A DNA stretch of 64,000 nucleotides, taken from Saccharothrix sp. S26 (GTDB lineage Bacteria > Actinomycetota > Actinomycetes > Mycobacteriales > Pseudonocardiaceae). The stretch is taken from positions 248,001-312,000 of the forward strand of contig NZ_JAJUWT010000006.1 of the NCBI RefSeq assembly GCF_021390395.1, in the 5' to 3' direction. The notes beneath the pieces are model-generated. The model did no database searches. It had not been told where the DNA came from and worked only from the letters and a program-made list of their open reading frames with translations. How positions within the stretch are numbered: position 1 is the first letter of the stretch; the number at the start of each line of letters is the position of its first letter. Position numbers and translations under genes: made by a program. Of the stretch, positions 9,202 to 17,438 are shown piece after piece.

Positions 9202-9227
9202 GTTTCGGTGAGGCCGTACCCGGGTAT
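9202..9227 (+). promoter_or_regulatory. SigB-type promoter for the asparagine-synthase gene
   Basis: GTTT (9202-9205) and GGGTAT (9222-9227) are 16 bases apart, an exact fit to the actinobacterial general-stress consensus. The start codon lies 128 bases downstream. Confidence 0.7.
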
Positions 9228-9355
9228 GACACCGCTTTCGCATCGTGAAACGCCTGGTCGCTCGTACCCGTGGCGCTTGGTTGCTCTTGATCGGGGTACA
9301 CGGGTGCCAGCCCGGCACGGGCGAGTCCTGTCGACCGAGTCATCCGAGGTGGACC

Positions 9356-11137
9356 ATGTGCGGAATCGCCGGTGAAGTCGTGACCGGCCGGAACGACGTC
9401 CCGGACCTCGACGCCGTGACCCGCATGACAGGCGCGATGAGATCGCGCGGGCCGGACGGCGAGGGTTACTGGTCGGAGGGGCGGGTGGCCCTCGGGCACC
9501 GCAGGCTCTCGATCATCGACCTGTCCGACACCGGCTCCCAGCCCATGGTCGACGCCGAACTGGGACTCGCCGTCGCCTTCAACGGGTGCATTTACAACTA
9601 CCAGGAGTTGCGGGCCGAGCTGTCCGACCGGTACCGCTTCACGTCCACCAGCGACACCGAGGTCGTCCTCAGGGCCTACGACCGGTGGGGTGAGCGGTTC
9701 GTCGAGCACCTGGTCGGCATGTTCGCCATCGCCCTGGTCGACCGGCGGCGCGACCGCGTGCTGCTGGCCCGCGACCGGCTGGGCATCAAGCCGCTGTACG
9801 TCGCCGACGTGGCGGGCCGGACCCGGTTCGCCTCCAGCCTGCCCGCGCTGCTGGCCGGCGGTGGCGTGGACACCGGCCTGGACCCGGTCGGCCTGCACCA
9901 CTACCTGTCGTGGCACTCCATCGTCCCGGCGCCGCGCACGATCCTGCGCGGGGTGCGCAAGCTGCCGCCCGCCACCATGCGCGTCCTCGAACCCGGCCGC
10001 GAGCCCCGCGACCACGTCTACTGGCAGCCGACCTACACCCGGCGGCCCGAGCACGCCGGGTGGACCGCGCAGGACTGGCGAGACGCCGTGCGCGAGGCCC
10101 TGCGCACCGCGGTGCGACGACGGACGGTCGCCGACGTCGAGGTGGGCGTGCTGCTGTCGGGCGGGGTGGACTCCAGCCTCCTGGTCGCCCTGCTGGCCGA
10201 GGAGGGGCAGCGGCCCAGCACGTTCAGCATCGGCTTCACCGACCGCGACGGCCTCGACGGCGACGAGTTCGCCTACTCCGACGCCGTCGCGCAGAAGTTC
10301 GGCACCGACCACCACCAGCTGCGCATCGGCGACGACGAGCTGGCACCCGCCGTCGGGCGCGCCGTCGCGGCGATGAGCGAGCCGTTGGGCACCCACGACG
10401 TCACCGCGTTCCACCTGATCTGCCGGGAGGTGTCCCGTCACGTCAAGGTCGTCCAGTCCGGTCAGGGAGCCGACGAGGTGTTCGGGGGCTACCGCTACCA
10501 CCAGCCGGCGGCCGGAGCACCGCGGCCCGGGGCCGCGCGAGTGCTCCGCGACGCGTTCGCCGACCACGACCACGACGACCTCGCACGCATCCTGCTGCCG
10601 GACTGGCTGACCGACCACGACCCCAGCGGCGAACTGCTCGCCCACCACCTCGACCGGCCGGGCGCGGACACGGCGCTGGACGCCGTGCTGCGCACCGACA
10701 CGCACCTGCTGATGCCGGACGACCCGGTCAAGCGGGTGGACAACATGGCGATGGCGTGGGGCGTCGAGGCCAGGGTGCCGTTCCTCGACCAGGACCTCGT
10801 CGAGCTGGTCGCGGCGTGTCCGCCGGAGCACAAGTCCGGCCAGGGCGGCAAGGCCGTCCTCAAGGACATCGGGCGTGAGGTGCTGCCCATCGAGGTGGTC
10901 GACCGTCCCAAGGGCTACTTCCCCGTCCCCGCCCTCACCAGGCTCGACGGCGAGGTACTGGACATGGTGCGCACCGCGCTGTCGTCGGACGCGGCCCGTC
11001 GGCGCGGCATCCTGCGACCCGACTACGTCAAGGCCCTGCTCGACGACCCGAACGGCCACTCGACCAAGGTCGGCGGCAACGAGCTGTGGCAGGTCGGCAT
11101 GCTCGAGCTGTGGCTCCAGCACCACGGCATCGGCTGA
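9356..11137 (+). CDS. glutamine-hydrolysing amidotransferase, NAGGN (asnO) type
   Basis: 593 residues, asparagine synthase B fold. ATG 9356 puts Cys at residue 2 (MCGIAGE), the glutaminase nucleophile after Met removal; RGPDGEGYW and FNGCIYNYQELRAEL are glutaminase-domain blocks. The synthetase domain has the ATP-pyrophosphatase loop LLSGGVDSSL (about 265-274), SGQGADEVFGGYRYH and DDPVKRVDNMAMAWGVEARV. PAPRTILRGVRKLPPATMRV, VKRVDNM and RPKGYFPVPAL are closer, from memory, to the N-acetylglutaminylglutamine amidotransferase subfamily (osmoprotectant NAGGN) than to housekeeping AsnB. The usual partner, the GNAT/ATP-grasp synthase ngg, is not adjacent. The stress promoter upstream agrees with an osmoprotection role, which is inference. 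Confidence 0.85.
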   Translation: MCGIAGEVVTGRNDVPDLDAVTRMTGAMRSRGPDGEGYWSEGRVALGHRRLSIIDLSDTGSQPMVDAELGLAVAFNGCIYNYQELRAELSDRYRFTSTSDTEVVLRAYDRWGERFVEHLVGMFAIALVDRRRDRVLLARDRLGIKPLYVADVAGRTRFASSLPALLAGGGVDTGLDPVGLHHYLSWHSIVPAPRTILRGVRKLPPATMRVLEPGREPRDHVYWQPTYTRRPEHAGWTAQDWRDAVREALRTAVRRRTVADVEVGVLLSGGVDSSLLVALLAEEGQRPSTFSIGFTDRDGLDGDEFAYSDAVAQKFGTDHHQLRIGDDELAPAVGRAVAAMSEPLGTHDVTAFHLICREVSRHVKVVQSGQGADEVFGGYRYHQPAAGAPRPGAARVLRDAFADHDHDDLARILLPDWLTDHDPSGELLAHHLDRPGADTALDAVLRTDTHLLMPDDPVKRVDNMAMAWGVEARVPFLDQDLVELVAACPPEHKSGQGGKAVLKDIGREVLPIEVVDRPKGYFPVPALTRLDGEVLDMVRTALSSDAARRRGILRPDYVKALLDDPNGHSTKVGGNELWQVGMLELWLQHHGIG

Positions 11138-11168
11138 CCCGGCGGGTCGGGGGAGGGGGCAGGCCGTC

Positions 11169-11198
11169 GAGCGCCCGCACCGCCCGGTCAGGGCGCTC
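11169..11198. terminator. bidirectional hairpin between convergent genes
   Basis: GAGCGCCC (11169-11176) and GGGCGCTC (11191-11198) form a perfect 8-base stem with a 14-base loop between the convergent amidotransferase and GAF-ANTAR genes. Confidence 0.5.
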
Positions 11199-11199
11199 G

Positions 11200-11966
11200 T
11201 CAGGTGGTCCGGTGGGGCGGGGAGGTCAGCTCGCCGGTGTGCACCAGCCTGTCGGCGAGGTCGCGCAGCTTCATGTTCGCCCGCTGGCTGGCCCGCACGA
11301 GCAGGGTGAACGCCTGGTCGCCGGTGAACTTGTGGCGTTCCATCAGGATGCCCTTGGCCTGCCCGATCAGGTCGCGGGTCCGCATCGCCTCGGTCAGGTG
11401 CTCGCGCTCCTGCGAGGCCGCCAGGGCGACGGCGGCGTGGCTCGCGAACAGCGACCCGACGTGTTGGGAATCCTCGTCGAACGCCCGGACGTCCGGCGAG
11501 TAGAGGTTGAGCGCACCGAGGTCGTCGTCCTGCACGAACAGCTGGAACGACAGCATGCTGGACACCTCCAGCAGCGTCGCCCGCTCGGTGAACGAGGGCC
11601 ATCGCCTCTCCGGGCGACGTCGGGCATGTCGACGACCTTCTCCAGGTAGAGCGCATCGAGGCACGGGCCCTCCCCGGTGTCGTACTGGACCTGGTCGACC
11701 TGACCGGGCAGTTCACCGGTGACCGAGACCGTCTGCACCCGGTGCTTGGCGAGAACCATCATGAGCCCGGCGCGACGGGCACCGGGAACGGTGTCCACCG
11801 CCGCGCGCACGATCTCGTCCAGTGTTTCCTGCGTGCTGGACTGGCGGTGCAGCGTGAGCGCCACCTGGCTCAGGTTCACGGCCAGGTCGTCGTGGTCCTG
11901 ACGTTCCGTCGTCGCGATGGACCTTCCGTGTCCGTTCTGGGAGCGGCTGGTCGGGCGCTGGGCCAT
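11200..11966 (-). pseudogene. GAF-ANTAR regulator with one frameshift
   Basis: The N-terminal frame from ATG 11966 carries a GAF domain (VDTVPGARRAGLMMV, QYDTGEGPCLDALY, VVDMPDVAR). After a one-base shift near 11610 the other frame carries WPSFTERATLLEVSSMLSFQ, the end of GAF, and an ANTAR domain (MRTRDLIGQAKGILMERHKF, DQAFTLLVRASQ). ANTAR proteins bind nascent RNA hairpins and prevent termination; GAF senses a ligand. Both halves are fully conserved, so the shift is either a recent mutation or a sequencing error; read through it gives about 255 residues, a normal length. Confidence 0.8.
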
Positions 11967-12372
11967 GTGCCCCTCTCCATCTCGTCAGGGGTCGATGCGG
12001 CCTCCGGATCGGGAGACGGGCACTGGTAGGACCGCGGTATCCCAACCCTGCCCTCCCTTCGCCGGCGGAAAGCGAGACGTGCGGGGCTCGCCTCCGCTAC
12101 GACCCGCGGACCACCCCGCCGACTCGGGTGCCCGACGCCTGGACGGCCCACCGGGACGCGGGGTGCTGGGCGACGGCGACGATCCCGGAGCTCGCTGTCG
12201 GCCGTGCCGGCCCGGCCCGCTTCGCGTACGGGATCCTGACCGTCGCCGGGGCCGACGGCCACCCCTGCCCGTCACTCCGACGGGGGTTTCTCCGCCTCGT
12301 GCGGGGTACTGGCGCAGTGCGTCAAGCAGCCGGCGCGTTCACTCGACGGTTGGACGAAGGCGGCGACGCGGG
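11967..12372. other. gap without a supported gene
   Basis: No family was recognised on either strand. A GTTTC (12286-12290) and GGGTAC (12304-12309) pair with 13-base spacing lies 64 bases before the DUF6292 gene and could be a weak stress-type promoter. Confidence 0.4.
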
Positions 12373-12782
12373 ATGTCTTCGGAGTACGACGATTTCCTGG
12401 CCGGGGTACTTCGGGGCTACGTGCGGTTGGTCACCGGGCAGTTAGGGTTCCGCCCTGAGCGCGGATACGTCCAGGCCACGACCGCGTACCTCGAGCTCGA
12501 CGGCAGGCTGCCCGGCTTCCCGGACCGCGAGGTGGCCTTGTTGTGGGACGACCGCGGTGGCTGGGCTGCGGCGGTGGAGACGCACATCGGCGAGGACCTG
12601 ATCCTCCAGGCGTGGTTCGGCGCGAAGTCCTTCCCGGGCCGCGGGCGGTGGCCGGGCGGGCGCGTGCGTTGTTGAGCGGCGCCACGCGGAACGGCTCGCC
12701 GGCCCGACCACGCGGGGACTTGGCCGGTCGGTTGGCGCCGTACGCCGCCGCGACGCTGACGCCGGTGTCCCGGACCGCGTGA
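12373..12782 (+). pseudogene. DUF6292-like gene with a frameshift
   Basis: From ATG 12373 the frame reads MSSEYDDFLAGVLRGYVRLV, TTAYLELDGRLPGFPDREVA and LLWDDRGGWAAAVETHIGED, matching the DUF6292 family common in Pseudonocardiaceae. At about 12620 the continuation moves to another frame (EVLPGPRAVAGRARALL and GRLAPYAA), which supplies the usual C-terminus; the original frame stops at 12675. The function of the family is unknown. Confidence 0.7.
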
Positions 12783-13102
12783 GGCGCCGGTTGACGGTGG
12801 TTCCGACGCGTCCGGCGATGGACCCGCGAATCCCGGGTTCGCGACCGGTCGCACCGGTCAGGAGGGTGTTCCGGGCGATTTCGATGGGTAGCCTGCCGAG
12901 TGCCGTGCCCTCGGGCACGGCGGGACCGCGCAAGTGGTGGGCCAGGCCTGACGCGGTGTCGTTGAGCAGACAGCGCCCACGGCGGTCTGGTTGCGCGGTG
13001 CGGACCGGACGACATCGTCCGGCCCGCACCGCGCCCGATCACCCGCGGTTCTGCGCCGCCGAGCGCCGTCGGACCGCCGCGTGGCGCCCGACGGCTTGTC
13101 GA
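12783..13102. other. gap without a supported gene
   Basis: 320 bases downstream of the DUF6292 remnant and of the convergent hemerythrin gene. No domain or hairpin was recognised. Confidence 0.4.
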
Positions 13103-13687
13103 CTACTTCCGGTCGTCCGACAACGCCGAGCGCACCGCGTCTTTCACGCGGTCGAACAGGGCCACCGCGGGTCCTGCCACGAGGTTGGCGGTGGCGGACT
13201 GGGTGCTCGGGTGCGGGTGCGTCGGCGCCGTGCGCTCGGCCGCCCGGACCAGTCCCGCCATGCGGCGCAGTTGCTCGGGGTCGTGCTGCTGGCGCAGGTA
13301 GCGGAACTCGTAGGCCTCCTCGTGGTGGGCGTGCTGCAACACCGCCTCGCGCAGGCGGGCGAGCTTCTCGGGGAAGCTCGGGTCCTCGGTGCCGATGGAC
13401 TCCAGGTGTGCCAGCTGTTCCTTGGCGTGTTCCTCTTCGGCCAGCCGGTCCTCCACGATGGCGTCACCGCCGTCGACGCTGCGGCGCGTGGCGGGGTGGA
13501 CGACCATCTCCTCGGCGGTCTCGTGGACGGCGAGCAACCGGACGAGCCGGGCGAAGGCGTCCGACCGCTGCTCGCCCGCGGAAGACTGGACCTCCGCGAA
13601 CAGGTCGCGGATCTCCATGTGCTGGCCGATCAGCAGCTCCACGACGTCAGCGTCGCGCTCGGTGTCCGGCTCTGATGTGGTGGTCAT
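13103..13687 (-). CDS. hemerythrin HHE-domain protein
   Basis: 194 residues. Histidine and acidic residues spaced as in HHE cation-binding domains occur: LLIGQHMEIRDLF, LLAVHETAEEMVVHPATR, DRLAEEEHAKEQL and VLQHAHHEEAYEF, giving the H, HxxxE and HHxxEE set for a di-iron site. Such proteins bind oxygen, NO or peroxide-related iron. ATG 13687 is preceded by GGAGG. It is the last gene of a three-gene operon after a ferritin-like protein and a STAS protein, 10 bases downstream of the former. A role in oxidative or iron stress is likely but inferred. Confidence 0.85.
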   Translation of the reverse strand: MTTTSEPDTERDADVVELLIGQHMEIRDLFAEVQSSAGEQRSDAFARLVRLLAVHETAEEMVVHPATRRSVDGGDAIVEDRLAEEEHAKEQLAHLESIGTEDPSFPEKLARLREAVLQHAHHEEAYEFRYLRQQHDPEQLRRMAGLVRAAERTAPTHPHPSTQSATANLVAGPAVALFDRVKDAVRSALSDDRK

Positions 13688-13697
13688 CGTGCCTCCG

Positions 13698-14918
13698 TCA
13701 GCTGGTGGTGTGCTGCTGCCGCAGCGAGGCCACGGGGTGCTCACCGTTGGTCGCGTGCCGGTAGTCGGTGCCGAACTGTTCGCGGTGCAGGTCGATCACG
13801 CGCTCGCTCGGTGGCAGCTCCCCGCCCATCAAGGCGTCCTGCATGGCTTCAAACCGCTCGTGCGCCTCCTGGACGTAACCCGTGCCCAGGGTGGTCAGGT
13901 CGATCTGCGTGTCCAGCAGCTCGCGCAGGTACTCCTTGTTCGGCTCGAACGTCACCGGCGCGGGCAGCTCCGGTGCGAGGACTTCCTCCGGTTCACGGCC
14001 GTCGTTGGCGCGCATGAGCTCGCACGCGAGGTGCAGGTGTTCCAGCTCCATGTTCAGGTGCAGTTCCCAGATCGCCTTGATCCGGCGGTCGGACTCGGTC
14101 TGCATGAACGAGTAGTACAGGTAGCACTCGTTGTACTCGTGGTTGACCAACCGCTCCCACCACGTCTCACCGGGGTCCACAAGGGACTCGTAGTGGGTGA
14201 CGTGCTCCTCCTCGATCAGGCCGATCTCCTGGTAGAGCTGCCGGGCGATCGGCTCCATGTACTCGGGCCCGACGTTCATGTAGAAGTTCATGGTCTGCTG
14301 CTCGGCGGACATGATGGTCAACGCGTGCAGCTTGGAGATCGGGGCCGCCGTGCTGCGGTCGTAGGGCTCGCGCACGTTGTCGGCCGGGTGCCGGTGATGG
14401 TACTTGGTCGGCCTGCCGGGGATGACCTCGGTGAGGTCGTCGACGATCCGCTCGGCCTTGCGGCGCTGGACCATCTCGTACAGGTTGGCGTAGCGGTAGA
14501 GGTGGTCGAAGTCCTCCAGCACGCCGAACTGGTACGCCTGCTTGAGGTACGGGTCGGGCTCCATGCGCGCCACCCACGCGGTGAGGTCCACCGCGACCTG
14601 CTCGTAGGCGATCGTGGTCTCCAGCGCGGAGGACGCCCCCGGCAGCAGCCAGTTGACCGCCTTCTGCTGCTGTTGCTCGATGTAGCGCACCTCGGCCAGC
14701 CGGCGCTTGACGTCCATGTCCGCACAGTTGCGGGCGAACTGGTGGCTGAACAGCAACGCCTCGACCTCGATGCCGTTCATCGTGATGATCCGGCACCGGG
14801 TGTACGGGTCGCTGTGGTCGGGGTCGATCGGGTCCACGTCGAGCTCGCGCCAGTTCCGGACCTGGCGGTCCAGCGGGATGCCACGGTGTTCCAGCGGGTT
14901 GAAGCCTGTCGTCGTCAT
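13698..14918 (-). CDS. ferritin-like superfamily protein
   Basis: 406 residues, mostly helical. Di-iron type motifs are visible: IEVEALLFSHQFARNC, LIEEEHVTHYESL (EEEH), EYNECYLYYSFM and LHLNMELEHLHLACELMR (ExxH). This is the pattern of a four-helix ferritin-like core, here within a longer protein than bacterioferritin or Dps, so storage cages are not implied. ATG 14918 overlaps the stop of the upstream STAS gene (ATGA), showing translational coupling. The downstream hemerythrin gene suggests a shared iron or redox function. Confidence 0.75.
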   Translation of the reverse strand: MTTTGFNPLEHRGIPLDRQVRNWRELDVDPIDPDHSDPYTRCRIITMNGIEVEALLFSHQFARNCADMDVKRRLAEVRYIEQQQQKAVNWLLPGASSALETTIAYEQVAVDLTAWVARMEPDPYLKQAYQFGVLEDFDHLYRYANLYEMVQRRKAERIVDDLTEVIPGRPTKYHHRHPADNVREPYDRSTAAPISKLHALTIMSAEQQTMNFYMNVGPEYMEPIARQLYQEIGLIEEEHVTHYESLVDPGETWWERLVNHEYNECYLYYSFMQTESDRRIKAIWELHLNMELEHLHLACELMRANDGREPEEVLAPELPAPVTFEPNKEYLRELLDTQIDLTTLGTGYVQEAHERFEAMQDALMGGELPPSERVIDLHREQFGTDYRHATNGEHPVASLRQQHTTS

Positions 14919-15346
14919 CGAATTCCTCGCACGTCGTCGTTGCGTTGGTCCCGGATCGCCTCGGTGACCGGGCAGACGGTGGTCAGGACGGGCTCCAGCG
15001 ACGGCCAGGCGCCCAGCAGCGCATCCGGGTCGGTGAAGCGCAGCGCCCTGGCCACCTCGTTGGTCGAGACCACCAGCTCGACCGGCACGCCTCGGGCCCG
15101 CGCCTGGGTGCGCACCGCAGCCACCAGCGCGGCACCGTGGCCGTCGCAGCCGGTGGCTCGGGACAGGTCGAGGATCAGCACCCGCGGCGACTCGGCCAGG
15201 CACCGCTGCGCGGCTTCGACCAAGGGGGTCCGCACGGCGCCGGTGACCCGCAGCACCAGCACGCCCGGAGCGGGTTCCGCGCGGTCGACCGGCGGGCCGG
15301 CCGGATCCGGCTCCACCGGCCCGCGGCGTGCGTCGACAGTGGTCAT
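14915..15346 (-). CDS. STAS-domain protein
   Basis: 143 residues. The STAS core runs GVLVLRVTGAVRTPLVEAAQ, VLILDLSRATGCDGHGAALV and VELVVSTNEVARAL. The helix start that normally carries the phosphorylated Ser reads CDGHGAALV: Asp-Gly replaces Ser-Ser, so control by an RsbW-type kinase is doubtful. ATG 15346 has GGGAGGG upstream. It is the first gene of the STAS/ferritin-like/hemerythrin operon, an unusual pairing that suggests the STAS protein regulates, or is regulated with, the di-iron proteins. Confidence 0.75.
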   Translation of the reverse strand: MTTVDARRGPVEPDPAGPPVDRAEPAPGVLVLRVTGAVRTPLVEAAQRCLAESPRVLILDLSRATGCDGHGAALVAAVRTQARARGVPVELVVSTNEVARALRFTDPDALLGAWPSLEPVLTTVCPVTEAIRDQRNDDVRGIR

Positions 15347-16159
15347 CTGTTCCCTCCCGGAAGGGGTTCTCGTCCGGCGCGTGCGGCGGCGACGTGGGCG
15401 GCTCGGGCGTGGGACACCACAGGCCGAAGGAGGGAGGCCGAGGTCGTGGGCACGACCTCGGCACTCGCCGTGCCGACTCCTCAAGGCCCGGGCGTGCGGG
15501 GCCTCCTCCCGTCCGCAGCGGGTCCTCGTGCTCGTGCGGCGACCAAGGGCATGATCACGTCCTCGTGCCCGATATCGGCTGTGGGTGACGGAATGGGGCG
15601 CGCCGGCCACGTCGATGGAACGTGACGGGATGTCGTCCCGACGGTGCCTCCTCCACCGTGGCACGGGTCTCGCGGCGCGGCGACTCGGGATCCGGGAGGA
15701 GACCGCGCGGTAAGGCCGCCGGGACCAGAACAGCACCCGTCCAGGTGAGACCTGGACACGGATGTGCACCTATGGTGACGGCCGGACCGCGATCGGGTCA
15801 CCGGGTGGGCGGGTTTCGCACTCCTTGAGGACGTCGACGAGTCGAGCGGGCCAGCGTGCGGCCATCGCACCACAAGACCCCGGCTGTCGCCTGTGCCCGG
15901 ACGTCCCACGGGACAGTCTTCCAGGTGTGCTGTGGACGAGTTCGGTGGCCTCGACCTGCGCGTTGCCTCGCGCCGAATCAGCTCGCTCAGACGGACGAAG
16001 GTGCGGAAGGACAGCGGAATCAAGGGCTAATTGTTGCGGGTCATGACGTTGGCGACGGCTGGTAGGGCCTGCGACGAGGGGACGGGTCTTTCGGCGGCAG
16101 GATGACAAGTGCGACCAACCGTCCGCCGAGCAGAGGTCGGCGAGCACCTTAATGCGCAG
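15347..16159. other. long gap without a supported gene
   Basis: About 800 bases upstream of the STAS operon. The open frames are short, arginine-rich or interrupted, and no family could be recognised. It must hold the promoter of the minus-strand operon, but no clear hexamers were found. Confidence 0.4.
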
Positions 16160-16437
16160 TGCTTCGCGGCCTTCCGCGAAGGACGAGCGGGCGATGCCCT
16201 CCATGATGATCCCCAACAGCAGGTGGGCCGCCATATCCTCGCGTCCGGCCGGGTTCAGGGGGTGCCCGCGCCGTAGAGACCGCGGTGCCGAGCCCTGCGA
16301 GTCCGGGAGCGACGAGATCGGGCACCGCCTCCAGGTCGGCCAGCGCGAACTCGTGGTAACGCCGCGGCTCGTCGCCCAGGTTCAGCGGTTCACCGGCGAC
16401 GCGGTGCAGGTAGGCCAGTACCGCGCGGGTCGAGTAG
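16160..16437 (-). pseudogene. decayed regulator-like fragment (possibly TetR C-terminal domain)
   Basis: One minus frame reads AVLAYLHRVAGEPLNLGDEP and RYHEFALADLEAVPDLVAPG; after a frame change at about 16260 it continues with EDMAAHLLLGIIMEGIARSS and REALRIKVLADLC. The composition and helix pattern look like the ligand domain of a TetR-type regulator, but this is a guess. No HTH is present. Confidence 0.35.
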
Positions 16438-16562
16438 ATTCACCGGGACGCGCCGTAACGTGGACGTGCCGGACCGCGATGCCGGGCGCAATCGGAACGC
16501 TTGCTCGTGTCCAACAGTGTGTTCGATGGCCGTTCCTGCCATGTCCAGGCCAGGAGCACACC

Positions 16563-16835
16563 ATGAACGAGCAGGGCACGACATCGTTGCGGACCGCCAC
16601 AGCGGCTGACATCGCGCGGGACGGGGTGCTGGTCACCATTGTCACCGGCGAAGTGGACTTGGACAACGCCGCGGAACTGGCCGCGGAGTTGTCCGCCCGG
16701 TTGGACGAGCAGCCCACCGCGTTGGTTCCCGAGGCGTGCCTGTCCATGTCCACAAAGGACTTCGCCGGTGAACTCGATCAGGTCCTCGAGTTCACCGCCG
16801 ATACGATGGACGCTTGGTCCTTCTCGCATCGTTAG
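16563..16835 (+). CDS. truncated STAS-domain protein
   Basis: 90 residues. The first half is the N-terminal part of a STAS anti-anti-sigma factor (ARDGVLVTIVTGEVDLDNAA, ELAAELSARLDEQPTALV). The expected DLSxVxFxxSxG segment with the phosphorylatable Ser is missing; the frame ends in unrelated sequence. ATG 16563 has CAGGAG upstream, so it may still be translated, but it is probably non-functional. It lies next to decayed DNA on both sides. Confidence 0.6.
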   Translation: MNEQGTTSLRTATAADIARDGVLVTIVTGEVDLDNAAELAAELSARLDEQPTALVPEACLSMSTKDFAGELDQVLEFTADTMDAWSFSHR

Positions 16836-16988
16836 GCGTCCGAGGCAGCCGTGCCCGTTCGTGCGACCGTGCCCTCAGCTCGTCGGATGTCGAGCCGGTC
16901 GGTTCCGTCGGCTGGTGGAGCGCAGCGAAGGTGTCGCACAGGGTCTGCAGGCCGGAGTCGGCAGCGTACCGACCGCCGATATCACCTG

Positions 16989-17046
16989 CTACTCGCCATC
17001 AAGGACGAACAGCGTCGGCATCGAGGGCACCTCGAACCTCGATATG
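16989..17046 (-). pseudogene. possible thioredoxin C-terminal remnant
   Basis: The minus strand reads SRFEVPSMPTLFVLDGE followed by a stop, resembling the cis-proline segment of thioredoxins (SIPTLLVFKDG). Only about 19 codons remain. It lies directly downstream of an ArsR gene, where thioredoxin genes occur in some arsenic operons. The match is short and could be chance. Confidence 0.35.
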
Positions 17047-17068
17047 GACGCGGCTGTTCGAAGGCTGA

Positions 17069-17383
17069 TCAGTCGTTGTGCGGGTCGGTGGTCGGTGGGC
17101 AGCAGGTCCCGAGGTGGGCTTGGAGTTCGGTGAGTGCGGTGGTGATGCCGGTGGGGTTGGCGCGGTAGTAGACGGTCTTGCCGTCGCGGCGGGCGGTGAG
17201 CAGGCCGCCTTGGCGCAGGGCGGAGAGCTGTTCGCTGGCGGTGGACTGGGCGATGCCCAGGCGTTCGGCGGCCTGGCCGACGGTCAGTTCGGCGTTGCCG
17301 GCGAACTCCAGCATGAGCTGCTGGCGGCTCTCGCTGGCCAGGGCCTTGAGGAAGCGGCGGGACGTCTCACCGAGTTCGACCAC
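17069..17383 (-). CDS. ArsR/SmtB-family repressor
   Basis: 104 residues, a dimeric winged helix-turn-helix (VGQAAERLGIAQSTASEQLS recognition region, RDGKTVYYRAN wing). It ends with GTCCPPTTD, so a C-terminal Cys pair could bind As(III) or Sb(III); the helix-3 ELCVCD motif of plasmid ArsR is absent. It is divergent from an ArsO-like flavoprotein gene with 55 bases between, which is the expected arrangement for a repressor controlling both. Confidence 0.85.
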   Translation of the reverse strand: MVELGETSRRFLKALASESRQQLMLEFAGNAELTVGQAAERLGIAQSTASEQLSALRQGGLLTARRDGKTVYYRANPTGITTALTELQAHLGTCCPPTTDPHND

Positions 17384-17399
17384 GGAATGATGATGGCCG

Positions 17400-17438
17400 T
17401 CATCTCGTCATTTCGCGAATTTCCGATACTATCGAGCT
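17400..17438. promoter_or_regulatory. operator/promoter region between arsR and the ArsO-like gene
   Basis: The near-palindrome ATTTCGCGAATT (17410-17421) sits in an unusually AT-rich stretch of the 55-base divergent gap and is a candidate ArsR site. Confidence 0.4.

Noticed and set aside
9216..9251. Minus-strand stress promoter for the amidase (GTACCC with GAAAC)
   Set aside because: Spacing of 25 bases is too long for the consensus.
7298..11716. 1472-residue minus-strand open frame
   Set aside because: It overlaps the ligase, amidase and asparagine-synthase genes in non-coding frames; high GC suppresses stops.
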